From assembly GCA_014898425.1 (NCBI GenBank), contig RCSZ01000002.1, positions 2,046,001 to 2,110,000 of the forward strand: 64,000 nt of DNA, in the 5' to 3' direction. Below, piece by piece: positions 23,390 through 35,851 of the stretch. Position 1 is the first letter of the stretch; each line of letters begins with the position of its first letter. The stretch is from Botryotinia globosa (lineage: Eukaryota; Ascomycota; Leotiomycetes; Helotiales; Sclerotiniaceae). The notes beneath the pieces were generated by a model that saw only the letters and a list, made by a program, of their open reading frames with translations, ran no database searches and was not told where the DNA came from. The position numbers and the translations under genes are program-made.

Positions 23390-23810
23390 TATAGCTATGA
23401 GCCATCTATTTTAATGATATACGACTGTTTCGTTGACTAAACGCATCATGCAAAACTCTATGATTATGGAGATGGAAGCGGGGGGATAAAATTTGCATCC
23501 GGTATTCCCTTGAATTTGTGATTGAATACTTCTAGGTACAAGGCAGAAGAATGTTTCTCCTAGCATGAACATTGTATATCAAGCGAAATTGGCCCCCGAA
23601 CTTCGCTTTCAGATCCCTCATGATTTTCTCTGATTCATATGATCATTCTTATGATCCAACGAAGATCTATCGTCGTGGGGCTTCGGAGATGCGATTTGGT
23701 ATTGGGAGGGAACATCCTTTCACGATATCTAGCTTCGATTGAGAAAAAATATGTACGAAGTACTCGCTTTCACTTGCTCAAATGACATTTTTCACAGCTC
23801 TTCCTCGTCC

Positions 23811-24808
23811 TCAATCATCCCAGTCATCATCATCATCTTCCTCTTCCTGCTTCTTAGCTTTCTTATCGAGATACAGTGTTCCGGCCGTGGTTTGACGTTT
23901 TATAACGCCCGAGGCTAAGAGTCTTGCTTCCAAATCTTTCGTGGTAAAGGTATCGGGCGTGTATCCCAAGCCTTCAAATCCCACTATTCGGTCGACGGAT
24001 CGGCCGTCTATGAATACTAGAACACAAGGTAGGATTTTCACATTTAATTTCGTGACGAGGAAGGGTGCGTTTTCGACATCGATCTTGAGGAATCGGGTGT
24101 CGAGATGTTTGGGCGCTAGTGTCTATTTTTTGGATTTGGAACTTTAGTGCTGGCGATAGATTTCATATGGAATGGGGGAAGGAATAGAGAGAAACGTACG
24201 GATAGATGAGTATCCATCACACCACAACGGGCGAAGTCATCTTTGGAAAAATGGACCACGGCGTATTTGACGGAGGCGGTGAGGTCCATGAGTGCCTTTT
24301 CTTCTTTGATTTCGGTGTAGGAGCCGAAGCCTTGGGTTTTTTGGGATTTGGCTCGCGTGAATTCACTGTGGAGTTGTTGGAGGCGTTGTTCGCGGAAGGC
24401 GTCGACCGCGGGGTCTTCTTCGAGGGAGGCGATGAGCTAGGGAGGGTGTTAGAAAATTGAGGGGGGGGGTTGAGGGAGTGGGCAGAGATGGGTGGATAGA
24501 TGGATGGATGGATGGATGTATATTTGAGAACGTGAGGGCATATGTGATTTTGTATTTGAGGACATGGCTGCTAGGTGGATAGGTAGATGTCTCGGCATTT
24601 GAGGATGAGATTAAGTAAAAGAGAGCCTTGTTCTCTAGATACTCAAATCCTGTATTGAACTCCTGGCTTAACTTTGCGAGCCAAGTGATAACTTCGTCGA
24701 TAGACAAGCGGGATGAACAAAATGAAATTAAACACTCACAGCATCTTCATCGTCGGAATCCGCGTGATCAAGCACCTTTGCGACGAGAGGATCAAGTGTG
24801 TTTGACAT
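23811..24808 (-). CDS. PLP1: Phosducin-like thioredoxin-fold protein (Plp1/TXNDC9)
   Basis: Spliced CDS complement(23811..24122, 24200..24436, 24740..24808), 205 aa, all junctions phase 0. Intron 1 is unusually long for this window (303 nt) and contains a GGAT microsatellite. The protein has an N-terminal acidic helix (DHADSDDEDAL), then EFTRAKSQKTQGFGSYTEI. A thioredoxin-like domain follows, with VVHFSKDDFARCGVMD, FLKIDVENAPFLVTKLNVK and ILPCVLVFIDG. The redox CxxC is absent, as in TXNDC9/Plp1. The C-terminus is DDDDDWDD. The family works with the CCT chaperonin in folding tubulin and actin. It converges with RCE1, about 0.4 kb apart. Confidence 0.92.
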
Positions 24809-25616
24809 GATGATCAAGAGACGAAATCAAGAGGCTAGATCAAACGTCGTGTTGGACTGACTGTCTTGTAGATTGGGACACGCTGGTTGCAAACGCTTGT
24901 TTGCAACGAAATAGCTTATGTCCAGAAGTGTGACTTCTTGCTAGAAATTGTTCCGTTCACGTAGTGAATTTGATTGTATCTGAATCCACGACGGGTACGC
25001 AGGTAAGGTCTCGTTTAAGTGACTGGAAGAATCGAAAGGTCCTTGCTTTTACCCCCTGGCATCGACTTCCTTTTGAATTTCTGAGAGGGAAATCGCGTGA
25101 GTGACTACAGTACGAAAACGTATTGAGCCTCTTCTCCAGAATTTTCAACTGGTTGGTCCCCTTTTTTGTAGATCACGCACAAAAGGGTGGATTCTTGTCA
25201 AAACTGACTGGCGAGTTGATTCGTCTTGCTGCTCATAACTATTTTTATCCCCCACACAGAATTTCTTACACCCAATCTTAGCCCCCTGTACTAATAAAAC
25301 GATTAAAGATTCGGTCTGGCTGTCCTCTCTACCATAATTTGCCAAACTCACATATTCAACACATTCTTTCTTTCTTTTCATCTCATTAGGTATTCCTTAC
25401 TCATACCTGATCGAGGACATTTGGAGTTTATTTGCAGAATCCTCTTTTAATCTTCAGTCTCTTCATTTCGCCAGCTAGACATTATCTAACGGGCATCTAT
25501 TAACGAAGCTCCGACCGACTACGAATCCCTAAATTCGTACCTCTCTTTTTTGCGCCTCTCTACCAACAGAACCACGATAAGAAATTACATTTCTTTCACT
25601 GAGAACAATCGCAATC
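24809..25616. promoter_or_regulatory. Divergent upstream region PLP1/VRG4
   Basis: This 0.8-kb spacer separates PLP1 (-) from VRG4 (+). The VRG4-proximal 250 bp is pyrimidine-rich on the + strand (runs of CTCT/TTTC), common in fungal 5' leaders. No specific binding site is assigned. Confidence 0.4.
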
Positions 25617-26948
25617 ATGGATGACAAGAAGAACGAAGACCTCGAGATGCGCAATTTCAATGGGCGTTCATCTCCATCTCAACGCGATCCTTTTCTGGCC
25701 AAGCCAGGGGCAGCAGCCAAAAGAGGAAATTCTGCCTTTGACCTCTCCAATGTTACGAATAGTCCAGGAATCTCCATTCTTGCCTACTGTTTGGCATCGA
25801 TTTCCATGACCGTGACCAATAAGTACTGCGTCTCGGGTTCAAACTGGAATTTGAACTTCTTCTATCTCGCTATTCAGGTATGCGTTGAATGCCATTGTTC
25901 TGCTAGGTCTTGACTAACGCCAGCAGTCTGTTGTATGTATCATTGCGATTATCATCTGCAAGCAAGCGGGATTGATCACGAATCTTGCACCATTCGACAC
26001 CAAGAAGGCGAAGACATGTAAGGATCTGTAATCCAGTCGGAGCGAATTTGGCGGCTAACATAGATTAGGGTTTCCTATCTCACTTCTTCTCGTCGGCATG
26101 ATCTACACCAGTACAAAAGCTCTCCAGTTCCTTTCCGTTCCCGTTTACACAATCTTCAAGAACTTGACAATCATTGTGATCGCATATGGTGAGGTTTTGT
26201 GGTTTGGAGGAAGCGTCACTCCTTCAGCTCTCTTCTCATTCGGTCTTATGGTTCTCAGTTCCGTCGTTGCTGCTTGGGCTGATATCCAACACGCTTTGTA
26301 CGGAGGTGGTGCTGCACAATCCGCAGAGGCTGCTGCTGCTCTCTCCACATTGAATGCTGGATATGCGTGGATGGGTATGAACGTTTTCTGCACTGCAGCA
26401 TACGTTTTGTCTATGCGTAAGGTTATCAAGAAGATGAACTTCAAGGATTGGGACAGTAAGTCTTTCCATGCAATTGCAACTTCCTCTTCAATTCTAATTT
26501 TGTTCCAGCTATGTTCTACAACAATCTCCTCACTATCCCTGTCCTCTTCGTTTGCTCGTTCATTTTCGAAAACTGGTCATCCGAGAACCTTACCAAGAAT
26601 TTCCCACTTGAGACCCGAAACAACCTCATTCTCGGCATGATCTACTCTGGTCTTGCTACTATCTTCATCTCATACTGCTCTGCTTGGTGTATCCGTGTCA
26701 CTTCCTCCACAACCTACTCGATGGTTGGTGCTCTCAACAAGTTGCCAATCGCTGTCAGTGGTCTCGTTTTCTTCGCAGCCCCTGTTACATTCGGAAGTGT
26801 ATCTGCCATCTTCATCGGTTTCGTCAGTGGTATCGTTTATGCATGGGCAAAGGTTAGACAAAACCAATCGAAGGGAAGTATTCTTCCTACAACACAACCA
26901 GTCATGAGCGCCAGCTCCCAGAGCAATCGCGATGCTGCAAAGGCATAA
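25617..26948 (+). CDS. VRG4: Golgi GDP-mannose transporter
   Basis: Spliced CDS join(25617..25877, 25927..26017, 26069..26455, 26509..26948), 392 aa. The acceptor of intron 1 is the second of two AGs in CCAGCAG, giving [18 protein letters not shown]. The protein has about ten transmembrane segments of the nucleotide-sugar transporter fold. The two diagnostic motifs of GDP-mannose transporters are present: FYNN (MFYNNLL, ~249-252) and GALNK (MVGALNKLP, ~320-324). The N-terminus is hydrophilic and cytosolic. It imports GDP-mannose into the Golgi lumen in exchange for GMP, for protein and sphingolipid mannosylation. MMM1 follows on the same strand 0.9 kb downstream. Confidence 0.97.
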
Positions 26949-27844
26949 ATATGTGCTGGCACTCTTAATCAAATGGGTTAGCAATACAACCAATCAATAG
27001 CACTTCGTTTTGAGTGCTTTCAATCTAGAATATGATGCACGATCTAGAAAATGACTGACGGCCTCGACAAGACGGCTCTCTGTGGCCAGTCTTCACATCT
27101 AAATCGAGGAAAATGGGGGCAGAGCTTGGAGATATATATTTGTATTATACACCTTTTATTGTTTGACGCATGTTAGATGGAAAGAATTTCCAGAGATTCT
27201 TGACAAGCCGGTCTTCTTTTTACACACCTTTCAACCTTATGCATAACCTCTAGGGTCTGAGATTTCCTGAGTCATGGCGTATGTATGGGACATGATGCGT
27301 TCATGAGCAATGGATAATAGAAATTCGTAGCGTTTTAGCAAGCTTAAAAGTATGTTGATATACTTAGTTGTGTGTGTGACAGTGATGTGGCTTTTCTGGT
27401 TTGTATGAAGGTATCAAATGGGAATCGTGGTGATATGAAATTCTTCAATAACTTATGGCGGAATTGACGAAATCGGGTCTGATGGCGTACAAGCAATCAT
27501 TTATTACTTATTACAGATAAATACCATACAATTAATGCTGATCAATTGCTCAAGATCCTTTTTGGTTTCTGTTTAGACTTTTTTTTGGTAGTATAGTATG
27601 TTTCAATTGATAGGGCTGAATGACGTCGCTTCCGAAATGGAGAAAATCAAATACAAACACATCCCGCATTTGAGCTACGGCAGTATTTTAAGCTAGCTAT
27701 CTCCTATGTCACAGGAGTACAAGTAGATAGCAAAGCTTCTGATCATGATATGACAACCATTGTAGATTCATGATTCTTTCTTGACCTTGTCTTCTATTCC
27801 ACATCTTATTCGCATGAAGTTTGCACTTCAATCGCATAACTAAG
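26949..27844. other. Gene-free spacer VRG4 to MMM1
   Basis: This interval is 0.9 kb of 3' flank and MMM1 promoter. Short ORFs carry no domain. No repeat or RNA gene is visible. Confidence 0.5.
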
Positions 27845-29189
27845 ATGACAATCCCGGCCCCCATTCCAGACAAGGCTGAATCCTCGTTCGTTCTTCTTCC
27901 CTTGTTGCTTTTTTAAGGATGTCAATTGGGATGGATTTATACTAATATATATTCGCAGACTCTCATTTACCCAAGGACTACTATTGGGCCAACTCTCAAT
28001 CGTCATCCTCATCGGAGCTTTCATCAAATTCTTCATCTTTGGCGATCCTCCCTCTCCAGATGTATCTGCTGCTCTCCGGGCCACAGAACGTCGTTCCCGA
28101 ACCCTCGCACACAAAAGATCTCTCCTCACTCTCCGCAGCTCAACACCACGCCATGCTTCACAGCCTCTCAATCGCAAACGCTCTAGCGTTCTGAGGAACC
28201 CGGCGCCGTTGACTACCAATGCTATACTGAGTAAAACATACTACAATGTGGATAGTCATCAACCGGAAAGTCTCGATTGGTTCAACGTATTGATTGCACA
28301 AACGATTGCACAATTTCGCGCGGATGCTCAGCATGACGATGCGATTCTTACTAGTTTGACGAAGGCGTTGAATGGGGGGAATCGACCTGATTTCCTAGAC
28401 GAGATTAAAGTCACGGAATTGAGTCTGGGAGAGGATTTCCCGATCTTCAGTAATTGTAGGGTTATTCCGGTGGATGAGGATGGGATGACGTTGGGCAGGG
28501 AAGGAGGGACTGCGGGGAGAGAGCATGGAAGATTGCAGGCTAGGATGGATGTGGATTTGAGTGATTTTATCACGTTGGCGGTGGAAACGAAATTGCTGCT
28601 GAATTATCCGAAGCCACTAGTTGCGGTGTTACCGGTGGCGTTGGCGGTTTCGGTCGTGAGGTTTAGTGGGACTTTGTCTATCTCTTTTGTGCCGGGGAGT
28701 CCACTGAATGGGAGTCCTACGACGCTGGCGTTTTGTTTCTTGGACGATTATAGACTGGATCTTTCGATACGTAGTTTGGTGGGAAGTAGATCGCGGTTGC
28801 AAGATGTGCCGAAAATTGCACAGTTGATTGAGGCGAGGTTACATACCTGGTTTGATGAACGCTGTGTGGAGCCGCGGTTTCAGCAAATTGAACTTCCCAG
28901 CTTGTGGCCGAGGAAGAAGAACACGAGAGGTGGAGAGGATTTGGATACGGGGTCTGATGCGGGGGGTATTGGGAGGGCGAGGAGTAGAGATGTGGAGAGG
29001 GATTTGAGGGAGGAGGCTAGGAAGGAGGTGGAGGCCGAAACGGGAGTTAGAGTGGGGAGAAGTAGGCTGGGGGTTAGTTTGGATGTGCCGGATGAGGGGA
29101 GTGAAGATGGATTGAGGTTTAGGAGGAAAAGTAGGGGGAGAGATGAATATGCTATGCCGGGGAGTATGCCGGGTTTGAATATAACGTAG
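27845..29189 (+). CDS. MMM1: Maintenance of mitochondrial morphology protein 1 (ERMES subunit)
   Basis: Preferred model join(27845..27885, 27959..29189), 423 aa. Exon 2 is certain: [20 protein letters not shown] is the conserved single membrane anchor, and an SMP lipid-transfer domain follows (from [20 protein letters not shown]). Exon 1 begins [14 protein letters not shown] and must end before an in-frame TAA. A donor GTTCGT at 27886 gives ...SSLSFTQG, matching the family; GTTGCT at 27904 also keeps frame. The intron has a clear ACTAAT branch site and GCAG acceptor. Mmm1 is the ER-membrane anchor of the ER-mitochondria encounter structure, working with Mdm10, Mdm12 and Mdm34. The C-terminal ~70 residues are Arg/Glu-rich and disordered. 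Confidence 0.93.
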
Positions 29190-30479
29190 GGATATGATGG
29201 TGTATTTATTGCAGCAAATGAACACTTCCTTAATGATGTGAAGTTATTGAAAGGTTTACTCTATATTTCTCGGGATACATAAACGTAAGTGTCCTATTGA
29301 ACCATAAAGTTTTGCGTCTACTTATCCGTAATTTGGCTTATGCAACTTTGAGTCTTACGAAATAGGGAAGGAAGTACTCGAGTAGATGTAGATGCGTATA
29401 CATATTTCCATGTTGGCACAAATCAAGATTTCGCACTCTTGAAAGAAGCCCATTTGTTTCAGTAAATGTAAAGGAGTACAACATCTGTCGAGGAGTTTGA
29501 TATTAGGTCATGGAGTCCACGATGCGAGTTTGAGATTGAAGGGTAGAGACTCGAGAGGTATGATGCGAGTGATGAGTGATTTACTGCGGGCTCATTGAGA
29601 GAACATTCTGCTACAGTGGTTCGAAGAGAGAATGGAACATGGGATGGTAGATCTGCTGATGGGTAGATTGAACGACATTCTTTAGTCTCTGACTTCTCTC
29701 GGCGCGAATAATCGAAGAGAGTTGGAGATTAAAATTGCGTCGAATTCGAATCCAGGTTTTGATTTTGGTGTGTTCATAGGGGCTTAGATGATGTGATGTT
29801 TACAAGGAGATGTGAACGAGGAACTTGGAATTTGAATACGTGGAGTGTCTAACTCGTATATTGGGAGAGATGGGCTGTCGAGTTGATCGTGTGTGAATCA
29901 TGGAGGGAGTGTAGGATAGATTATAATTTCTGTTGAGCATGATGTTTGATATTTAGACTTTTGGGAACGTTCATATTAGGATCATAGTGCATTCATTTGG
30001 TAGCTGGTAGTGTTGAGGACTTTTCCTTTAATTAGCCAACTTTTTGAATAGATCTTGTCCGTAAAGTAGAACGTCTCGTAGATATTTGCATCTATCTTGG
30101 CGTTTTCAACATATGCAAGAGACTTTATTCCTATTTAAACTAAATCACATCTGCCTCTGAAAGTTCCACTGATGCCGCAGTTTTCCTGATCAAAGGCAGG
30201 CAATATGTTTTGGTTTAACATCTGTTCCATTGCTTGACTTCACTACTTCGTGAGCACTCTATCTTGCTTACCGTAAGATTCCCTTATGATGCTCATGTTT
30301 CGGGATGTCTGGTTTACTGGTCCTTTAGGCTTGGCGCACCATGGTCATTTCTAGGATGCAATTGCCCAAAATGTTATATCCATCGCTTGGATATTGAATA
30401 CCTCGAGCTACACAGCATACTTCTCGATAATGGCACCTCCATACAGGCTGGAGATCCAGACGCCCATTTTCTCCTCCTC

Positions 30480-30840
30480 ATGAACAGGATCGCTCGGGCT
30501 GCTGGACCCTGTCTCTGAACCTCCATCCTCAGATTCAGAGAGTCGGGGTCGGAGAAGTCTCCTCTCCTATCCTATCCTGATCACGTCGTCCTCTCCCGCT
30601 CCCAATATCTCGCACATCCCCTTCCGCACCAGAAACGACTCTTCACTCCAACCACAACCGCTAAACTCTACAACGGCAAAGCCCCTATCGATTTCAATTA
30701 CGCAGACTGCATCGAATTCCTCTGTCACATCGACATGTCAAATTCATTTTGAGCCGTCGAAGCGCAAGCCATCTGGAGCACTGCTTATCTACGTAGACAC
30801 CTAGTGCTCTCTGCACTTGCAGAAATGCAATAGCGTGTAG
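30480..30840. pseudogene. Possible gene relic, unknown function
   Basis: Two stretches read like protein without an intact start. On the plus strand about 30575-30840 encodes ...KLYNGKAPIDFNYADCIEF..., interrupted by one TGA, then ...AVEAQAIWSTAYLRRHL.... On the minus strand about 30395-30560 encodes an acidic Ser-rich tail followed by GVWISSLYGGAII and a stop, resembling a C-terminus. They cannot both be genes, and neither matches a family I know. It may be a decayed gene or chance. Confidence 0.2.
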
Positions 30841-31178
30841 CATACATGAATACTTTTTCGCGCCGTCCATATCCATCGCATGGTCAGAAGGGCGATTGCA
30901 TTTTCTTTGACTGATATGGCATATGTTATACGGACTATTTGCTTGCAGAGGTGGGACTAATATTGCATCGCGCGAACTGATAGACGTGGGCGTATTGGGT
31001 GGGCCCGTGTCTTGCGCAGGATCTCGCGGGGTAAAGGGAGAATGTAGAAGGAAGTTCTGGGCGTGAAAAGAAAGTACATGTATAATTTCAGATATGTTGT
31101 GTTGAGACTAGATCTTGTACTAGTAGTATCTTACGTCAAGTTGCGAGACGGTGTTCTCGCTGTAATGTCTTACAAAAT

Positions 31179-31213
31179 TTGCAACTTGCAACTTGCATTT
31201 TGCATCTTGCATT
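31179..31213. repeat. 7-bp TTGCA(A/T)(C/T) tandem repeat
   Basis: Five units in exact register: TTGCAAC, TTGCAAC, TTGCATT, TTGCATC, TTGCATT. Confidence 0.9.
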
Positions 31214-32453
31214 CTGGGAGATCAGATTTAGGTGATCTTGAGCTTCCTTTATTCCGAGTAGGGATCTCACAATGGTGACTATGTAGATAGTTTGATGCTT
31301 ACATTTAGAATGGAATGAATTCACGCTATCAAGTTTAGTATTAGTCGAGAAAACACCTACCCGTATTTTGCTTGACGAGAGTTAAGAAAATGGTAATTTG
31401 GAATCGATATGTCCAGACGGGAATTGGAAATTAGAGTGATTGCAATATGACATCCAGATCTTGAAATAAGAACTTGAGACTTGAAGGCTTGGATCTTGGG
31501 GACTTCCAAGGTTGGGCGAAGTTGTCTTCTGACATTTCGATGTTGTGGCGTAAGGTTAAGCGGAGGCGGAGGCGGATATGCGTACAGTGCAGGTGGTGTT
31601 TGGAAAGGGGTGGCGAGTTTCTAGATTTTGCGGATGGAAATCTTTAAATATGTCCGTTCCGTGTATTATACAGACGGAGCTGATGTTCAAATATGTGTAA
31701 ATCGGCTTTTGTTAAGAGTCCGACATACCCATAGTAGATAATTAGTGAGCTAGCAGTATTAACCTTATATTAGTAGGGATATTTGACAAACAATGCCCCC
31801 TCCCCCCCTTTCAACTACCTAATAAGTACGAAGTAATGTAAGATAGCTTAGGTAGTCTTCTAGTGTTATAGATCATCCGGTGCGAACTACACTATCATTT
31901 TTTCTATATCGTATTCACCATTCTGATCCCATCTAGTCTGGACTACTGTAACCTACTCCATATATACGTCTAAAAGCCTTTTCGACACTTTAATGATTTG
32001 ATCTACTTTGATTTCTTGGCATTTTGGCATAATTTGAGGTTTCTGTCATCAGATTATCTTCAAGTACCAGTCTATACCTTAGGTGTATACACAGATATAT
32101 ATCTACAAAATACGAAATACGAAATACGATATTCTTTGTCCCTGTGCATACACGTGTGGATGCATTACTGTTAATTTCCCCTTTCACTTCCCAGCTCTAC
32201 TTTTTACCATTATTATTAGTGAACTTTATTAATTAATTTCCATTTATTCAACCAAAAACCTCTTTCTTAATAAATTTTGAAATCAGTCTGGTCCTGTCCT
32301 TTTGAAATCCTACGACCAACTCAATATTACCTATCTACCATACCAACACTCCTTTAACAGATGCCGTAGCTGATTTTGGAAATTCCTCGATTCTTACTCT
32401 CCTAGAGTATTCTACAATTTCTCTAATCGACCCCTCCGTTGCCCAACCTTACC

Positions 32454-33493
32454 ATGAGGCGAGGTACTCTTCTATTCCTGGTCATCAATTTCATCGTAAT
32501 TGGTTTCCTTGTAAATGCCTTCAGCACCCTCATATCACTGCTCTTCGTAGATGGAGCTGCAGATGCGATTCACCGCTCCGAAATACCTGCGCCAGGTTCC
32601 GAATTGATCGAGAATCGCACCCAGCTTATTCCGAAGATCATTCATCAGACATATATCAATGAGTCGATTCCTGAGCGATGGAAGGCGGGACAACAATCGT
32701 GTATTGAATTGCATGATGATTATGAATATAAGGTATGTTCACCTTAGTCGACGAAAGAAGAGAATGGGAATGATGTACTAATTTATTACAGTTATGGACA
32801 GATGAAGCCTCAAGAGCTTTCATTGCAACGGAATATCCTTGGTTCCTCGATACATTCGACAGTTACCCCTTCCCAATCCAACGCGCAGATTCTATCCGCT
32901 ATTTCGTATTAGCACATTACGGAGGCATATACATCGATCTCGATGACGGCTGTAAACGACGTCTCGATCCTCTCCTCAGCTATCCCGCCTGGTTGCGCAG
33001 AACAATTCCCACCGGAATTAGTAACGACGCCATGGGATCCGTCCCTCAACATCCCTTCTTCCTCCGCGTCATCGAATCTCTCCAAGCATATAATAGAAAC
33101 TGGGGCATGCCATACATCACTGTCATGTACAGCACCGGCCCGCTCTTCCTCTCCGTCCTCTGGATCGAATACATGCGAACTGTTACCGACGAAGCAGGCC
33201 GCGTGCGTAATCTCATGCCAGATGAATACAACAAACACGCATGGAGTTTCTTCAACATCGTCAAAGGCAATAGCTGGCATGGAAAAGATGCACAGACGAT
33301 TTTCTGGATGGGCAAACATTGGTTCTTGCTCACGGTCGCTGGTTTCGCGATCGCGGGAGTTGTAGGTGGATTTCTGTGGTTGGCGTGGAATATGTGGGTG
33401 GTGCGATCGGGCAAATCGTCGAGGAGGGGAATGGCTCTATGGAGAAGGGTCAGTGGGAAGGATAGATATGAATTGTTGGATCGTTCGGTGTGA
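32454..33493 (+). CDS. SUR1: MIPC synthase catalytic subunit (GT32, Sur1/Csh1-like)
   Basis: Spliced CDS join(32454..32732, 32792..33493), 326 aa, phase-0 intron of 59 nt. The start MRRGTLLFLVINFIVIG directly opens an N-terminal membrane anchor. The lumenal domain has the family motifs IPKIIHQTYI, GGIYIDLDDGCKRRLDPLL (DxD metal/sugar-nucleotide site, ~142-145), GISNDAMGSVPQHPFF, STGPLFLS and SWHGKDAQTIFWMGKH. A C-terminal membrane segment follows (FLLTVAGFAIAGVVGGFLWL), then a basic tail. The enzyme transfers mannose from GDP-mannose to inositol phosphorylceramide in the Golgi, usually with the regulatory subunit Csg2. SUR1 and CSH1 are paralogs in yeast and the sequence cannot separate them. 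Its donor is the substrate of the VRG4 transporter 5.5 kb upstream. Confidence 0.92.
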
Positions 33494-34324
33494 TTACATA
33501 CATTTATTGGGATTCGGATGGGACTATCAGGGTATATGTTAAGATGATATGATATCTGTAATTATGGGATAGGTTTTCTGGGATAGACAAACGAGAAAGA
33601 GGTAGATTGTATAGGGATATTAATGGACGACATGAATTAACGGAGAATATTTTTACACACAGATCGTGCATCTGGACTTTACTGGATGGATACTACCATC
33701 AGATGTTGCCGGCGGATAGGTCTGAGAATCTGGCACTTAGGTGAAATCAGTGTTGGTCAATATGAGATGAGCTAAACATGGAGGCAACCTTCATTTGGGG
33801 AAGCTCAAGGAGGGTGAATCGAAGTCGGAGCTCACTGGGTTGCATGCCGGGGTTTTGGCATTGTAATTACTTGTTTAAAGTTCGGGTGAAGACTTTCAAG
33901 TGAGAGATCTAGATGGGATGTTGGTAGTGTGGTGTCCGAATAGCTCTTTGTTTGGTTTAAGGATGAGGTGTGCTCTTAAATGTGTACTGCAGGTTCATTT
34001 GAGGGATTTAAGGGAGCTCCCCTAGTGTCGAAAGTCGTGTATGCGTAGGCTCATTGGGGCTGGGATGAAGGGTTATGGGTGTATGTTTCTGGGTGAGTTT
34101 GCTGAATAAATTTGTAGTGATTTGTGGGGAGGGTTTCGCGGATGGTTAATTGATGGAATGCAGATTTGATTTGTGTGTTTCCATATCTATTTTTCTGGTG
34201 AGAATTCTTTGCCATACTTTTTTATTTTCAAGCCATATCCTATCGTTCGAAAGAAGCCTCAACGCTGTACACAAGAACCTAAGCACGTTAAACTGACACC
34301 TACCCAATGTACAACTCTAACTCT
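33494..34324. other. Gene-free spacer
   Basis: This is the convergent 3' flank of SUR1 and the broken MFS gene. No ORF, repeat or RNA gene stands out. Confidence 0.5.
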
Positions 34325-35010
34325 CTACGAGAAATGAAACCACTTCTTCCATTTCCACACTAACCCCCAACCCCCAAACACAGACGACAACCCTGTGAAA
34401 ATGATCAGCGGCCCATAACTCGTCCCATACCCAAAATTTCCCAAGCCTGCGCCTCCACTTCCCACTTTCAACAAAGGCACGCCCGCTAACCCACCGCTCA
34501 CATAACCAATTCCTCTCGCTCCATTCAAAAGTCCATAGAGCACACCAGTATCAATCGGTTCCTTCCTCTCCGCGGCTTCGCGCTCCATTTCCTTCAGAAT
34601 CCCGCCCCAGGTCGCGCTATATCCGCCGGCGAAAAATCCAAAAGTCAGAGAGAAGAGAACTAGTAATGCCATGCTTCCTTGGGACGTCAAACCCCAGAAG
34701 AGGAATGCGGAGAGCGCGGATGCGAGCGCGGAGATGGATGTGACAGTTGTGGCGAAGCCTGGGAGTGTTGGGATCTCGAGTTGAGGATTGAGGAGAATGG
34801 AGATGGAGACTTGCCCCATGTGGGTAATTGTAAGATTGCGGAATCGATCAGGACAGATGCTCGTTTTTGCTTCGATTCTATTTGTCTAAGATCGGTATCG
34901 GGGTAAGTGGTATCGAGAGTAAATGATTCTCGATCATGTGTAATGTCTTCTTGTGAGGTAGCCATACCTCGAGATGCAGTTGCACCCTGAGAATTGTCAT
35001 CACGTTCCAT
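34325..35010 (-). pseudogene. MFS (monocarboxylate-transporter type) pseudogene, internally deleted
   Basis: The first reading frame starts at 35010 (MERDDNSQGATASRG) and reads as a hydrophilic tail ending ASVLIDSAILQLPTWG, the beginning of TM1 in fungal monocarboxylate-type MFS proteins. The frame then continues into nonsense. From about 34819 another frame (shifted by one) reads PTLPGFATTVTSISALASAL, FLFWGLTSQ, FFAGGYSATWGGI and LLNGARGIGYVSGGLAG, which is the second half of the same fold (about TM8-TM12). About five or six membrane segments between the two are missing, and no intron restores frame. It looks like a gene that lost its middle and shifted frame. A short expressed remnant cannot be excluded. 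Confidence 0.6.
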
Positions 35011-35851
35011 CTTTAGTAGAAGCGCTTTCTGTTGAATTGTGTGTATATAAATCTTTCATATGATGATGACATCTCTATTTCATATTTGAATGATGCTGCC
35101 GTCCGATAGCGTGGTACATGATGTGCATGTTACGGGACTACTATTGAGATTCTTGACTTCCAACAGCACAGAGTATGTCAAGAAATCAACAGCAGAATCG
35201 CTGTCGTGATCATTATCCTTTAATTCGAATATCAGTCTTGGAGGTAGAAGATCTATTTCGTATCTGAATGTTTGATAATATACGGCCGTTCCAACCGCCG
35301 ATTTTCTAAAGATTCAATTCAACGAATGTGTTGCTTACTTTGAGTCTTTAATATTCAAAAAATATCACACATTTGATAACCGAGAGTATTAAAAGTTTTG
35401 TCGCATATCTCATATTCGACTTGAATTTGCTTGAATAAATTCAAGTGCAGTTTCGATTTTATGAATCGAAGAAGAAGTAGTTCAATAGCTACCTACAAAT
35501 CTGAGCTTGAAGTTCGCTTCGAGTTCTCTGAGTGAGAATCTCACGATAACTCAAAGACCAAGCCCTGAGCGTATACTCTCACTAGCGAGATGACTCTAAG
35601 AATATCTTACATATGTATATGTCGACGTCTTCTTTCTCGTCAACAATATCATTCTTGTAGTGCGTTTTAGTCTTTTCACCCACACTTTCCCCCTTCAGAT
35701 AATCCACCCTTTTCAATCCCAACCCTCTTTCCTCCGACGCATATCCCTCTCTCAGAACTCCCCACGCGAGAACTAAGCTCTTTAGCCTCGTATCTACAAC
35801 ACATCCCCTATTTTCAAAGACTTCGAATGCCCTCTTTATTCCTAACGTATA

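Larger units (their letters stand above)
29190..32453. other. 3.3-kb intergenic region
   Basis: No complete gene is seen between MMM1 and the MIPC synthase gene. A possible gene relic (30480-30840) and a 7-bp repeat are listed separately. The last 500 bp before 32453 is CT-rich and contains repeated AAATACG units near 32107-32130. Confidence 0.5.
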
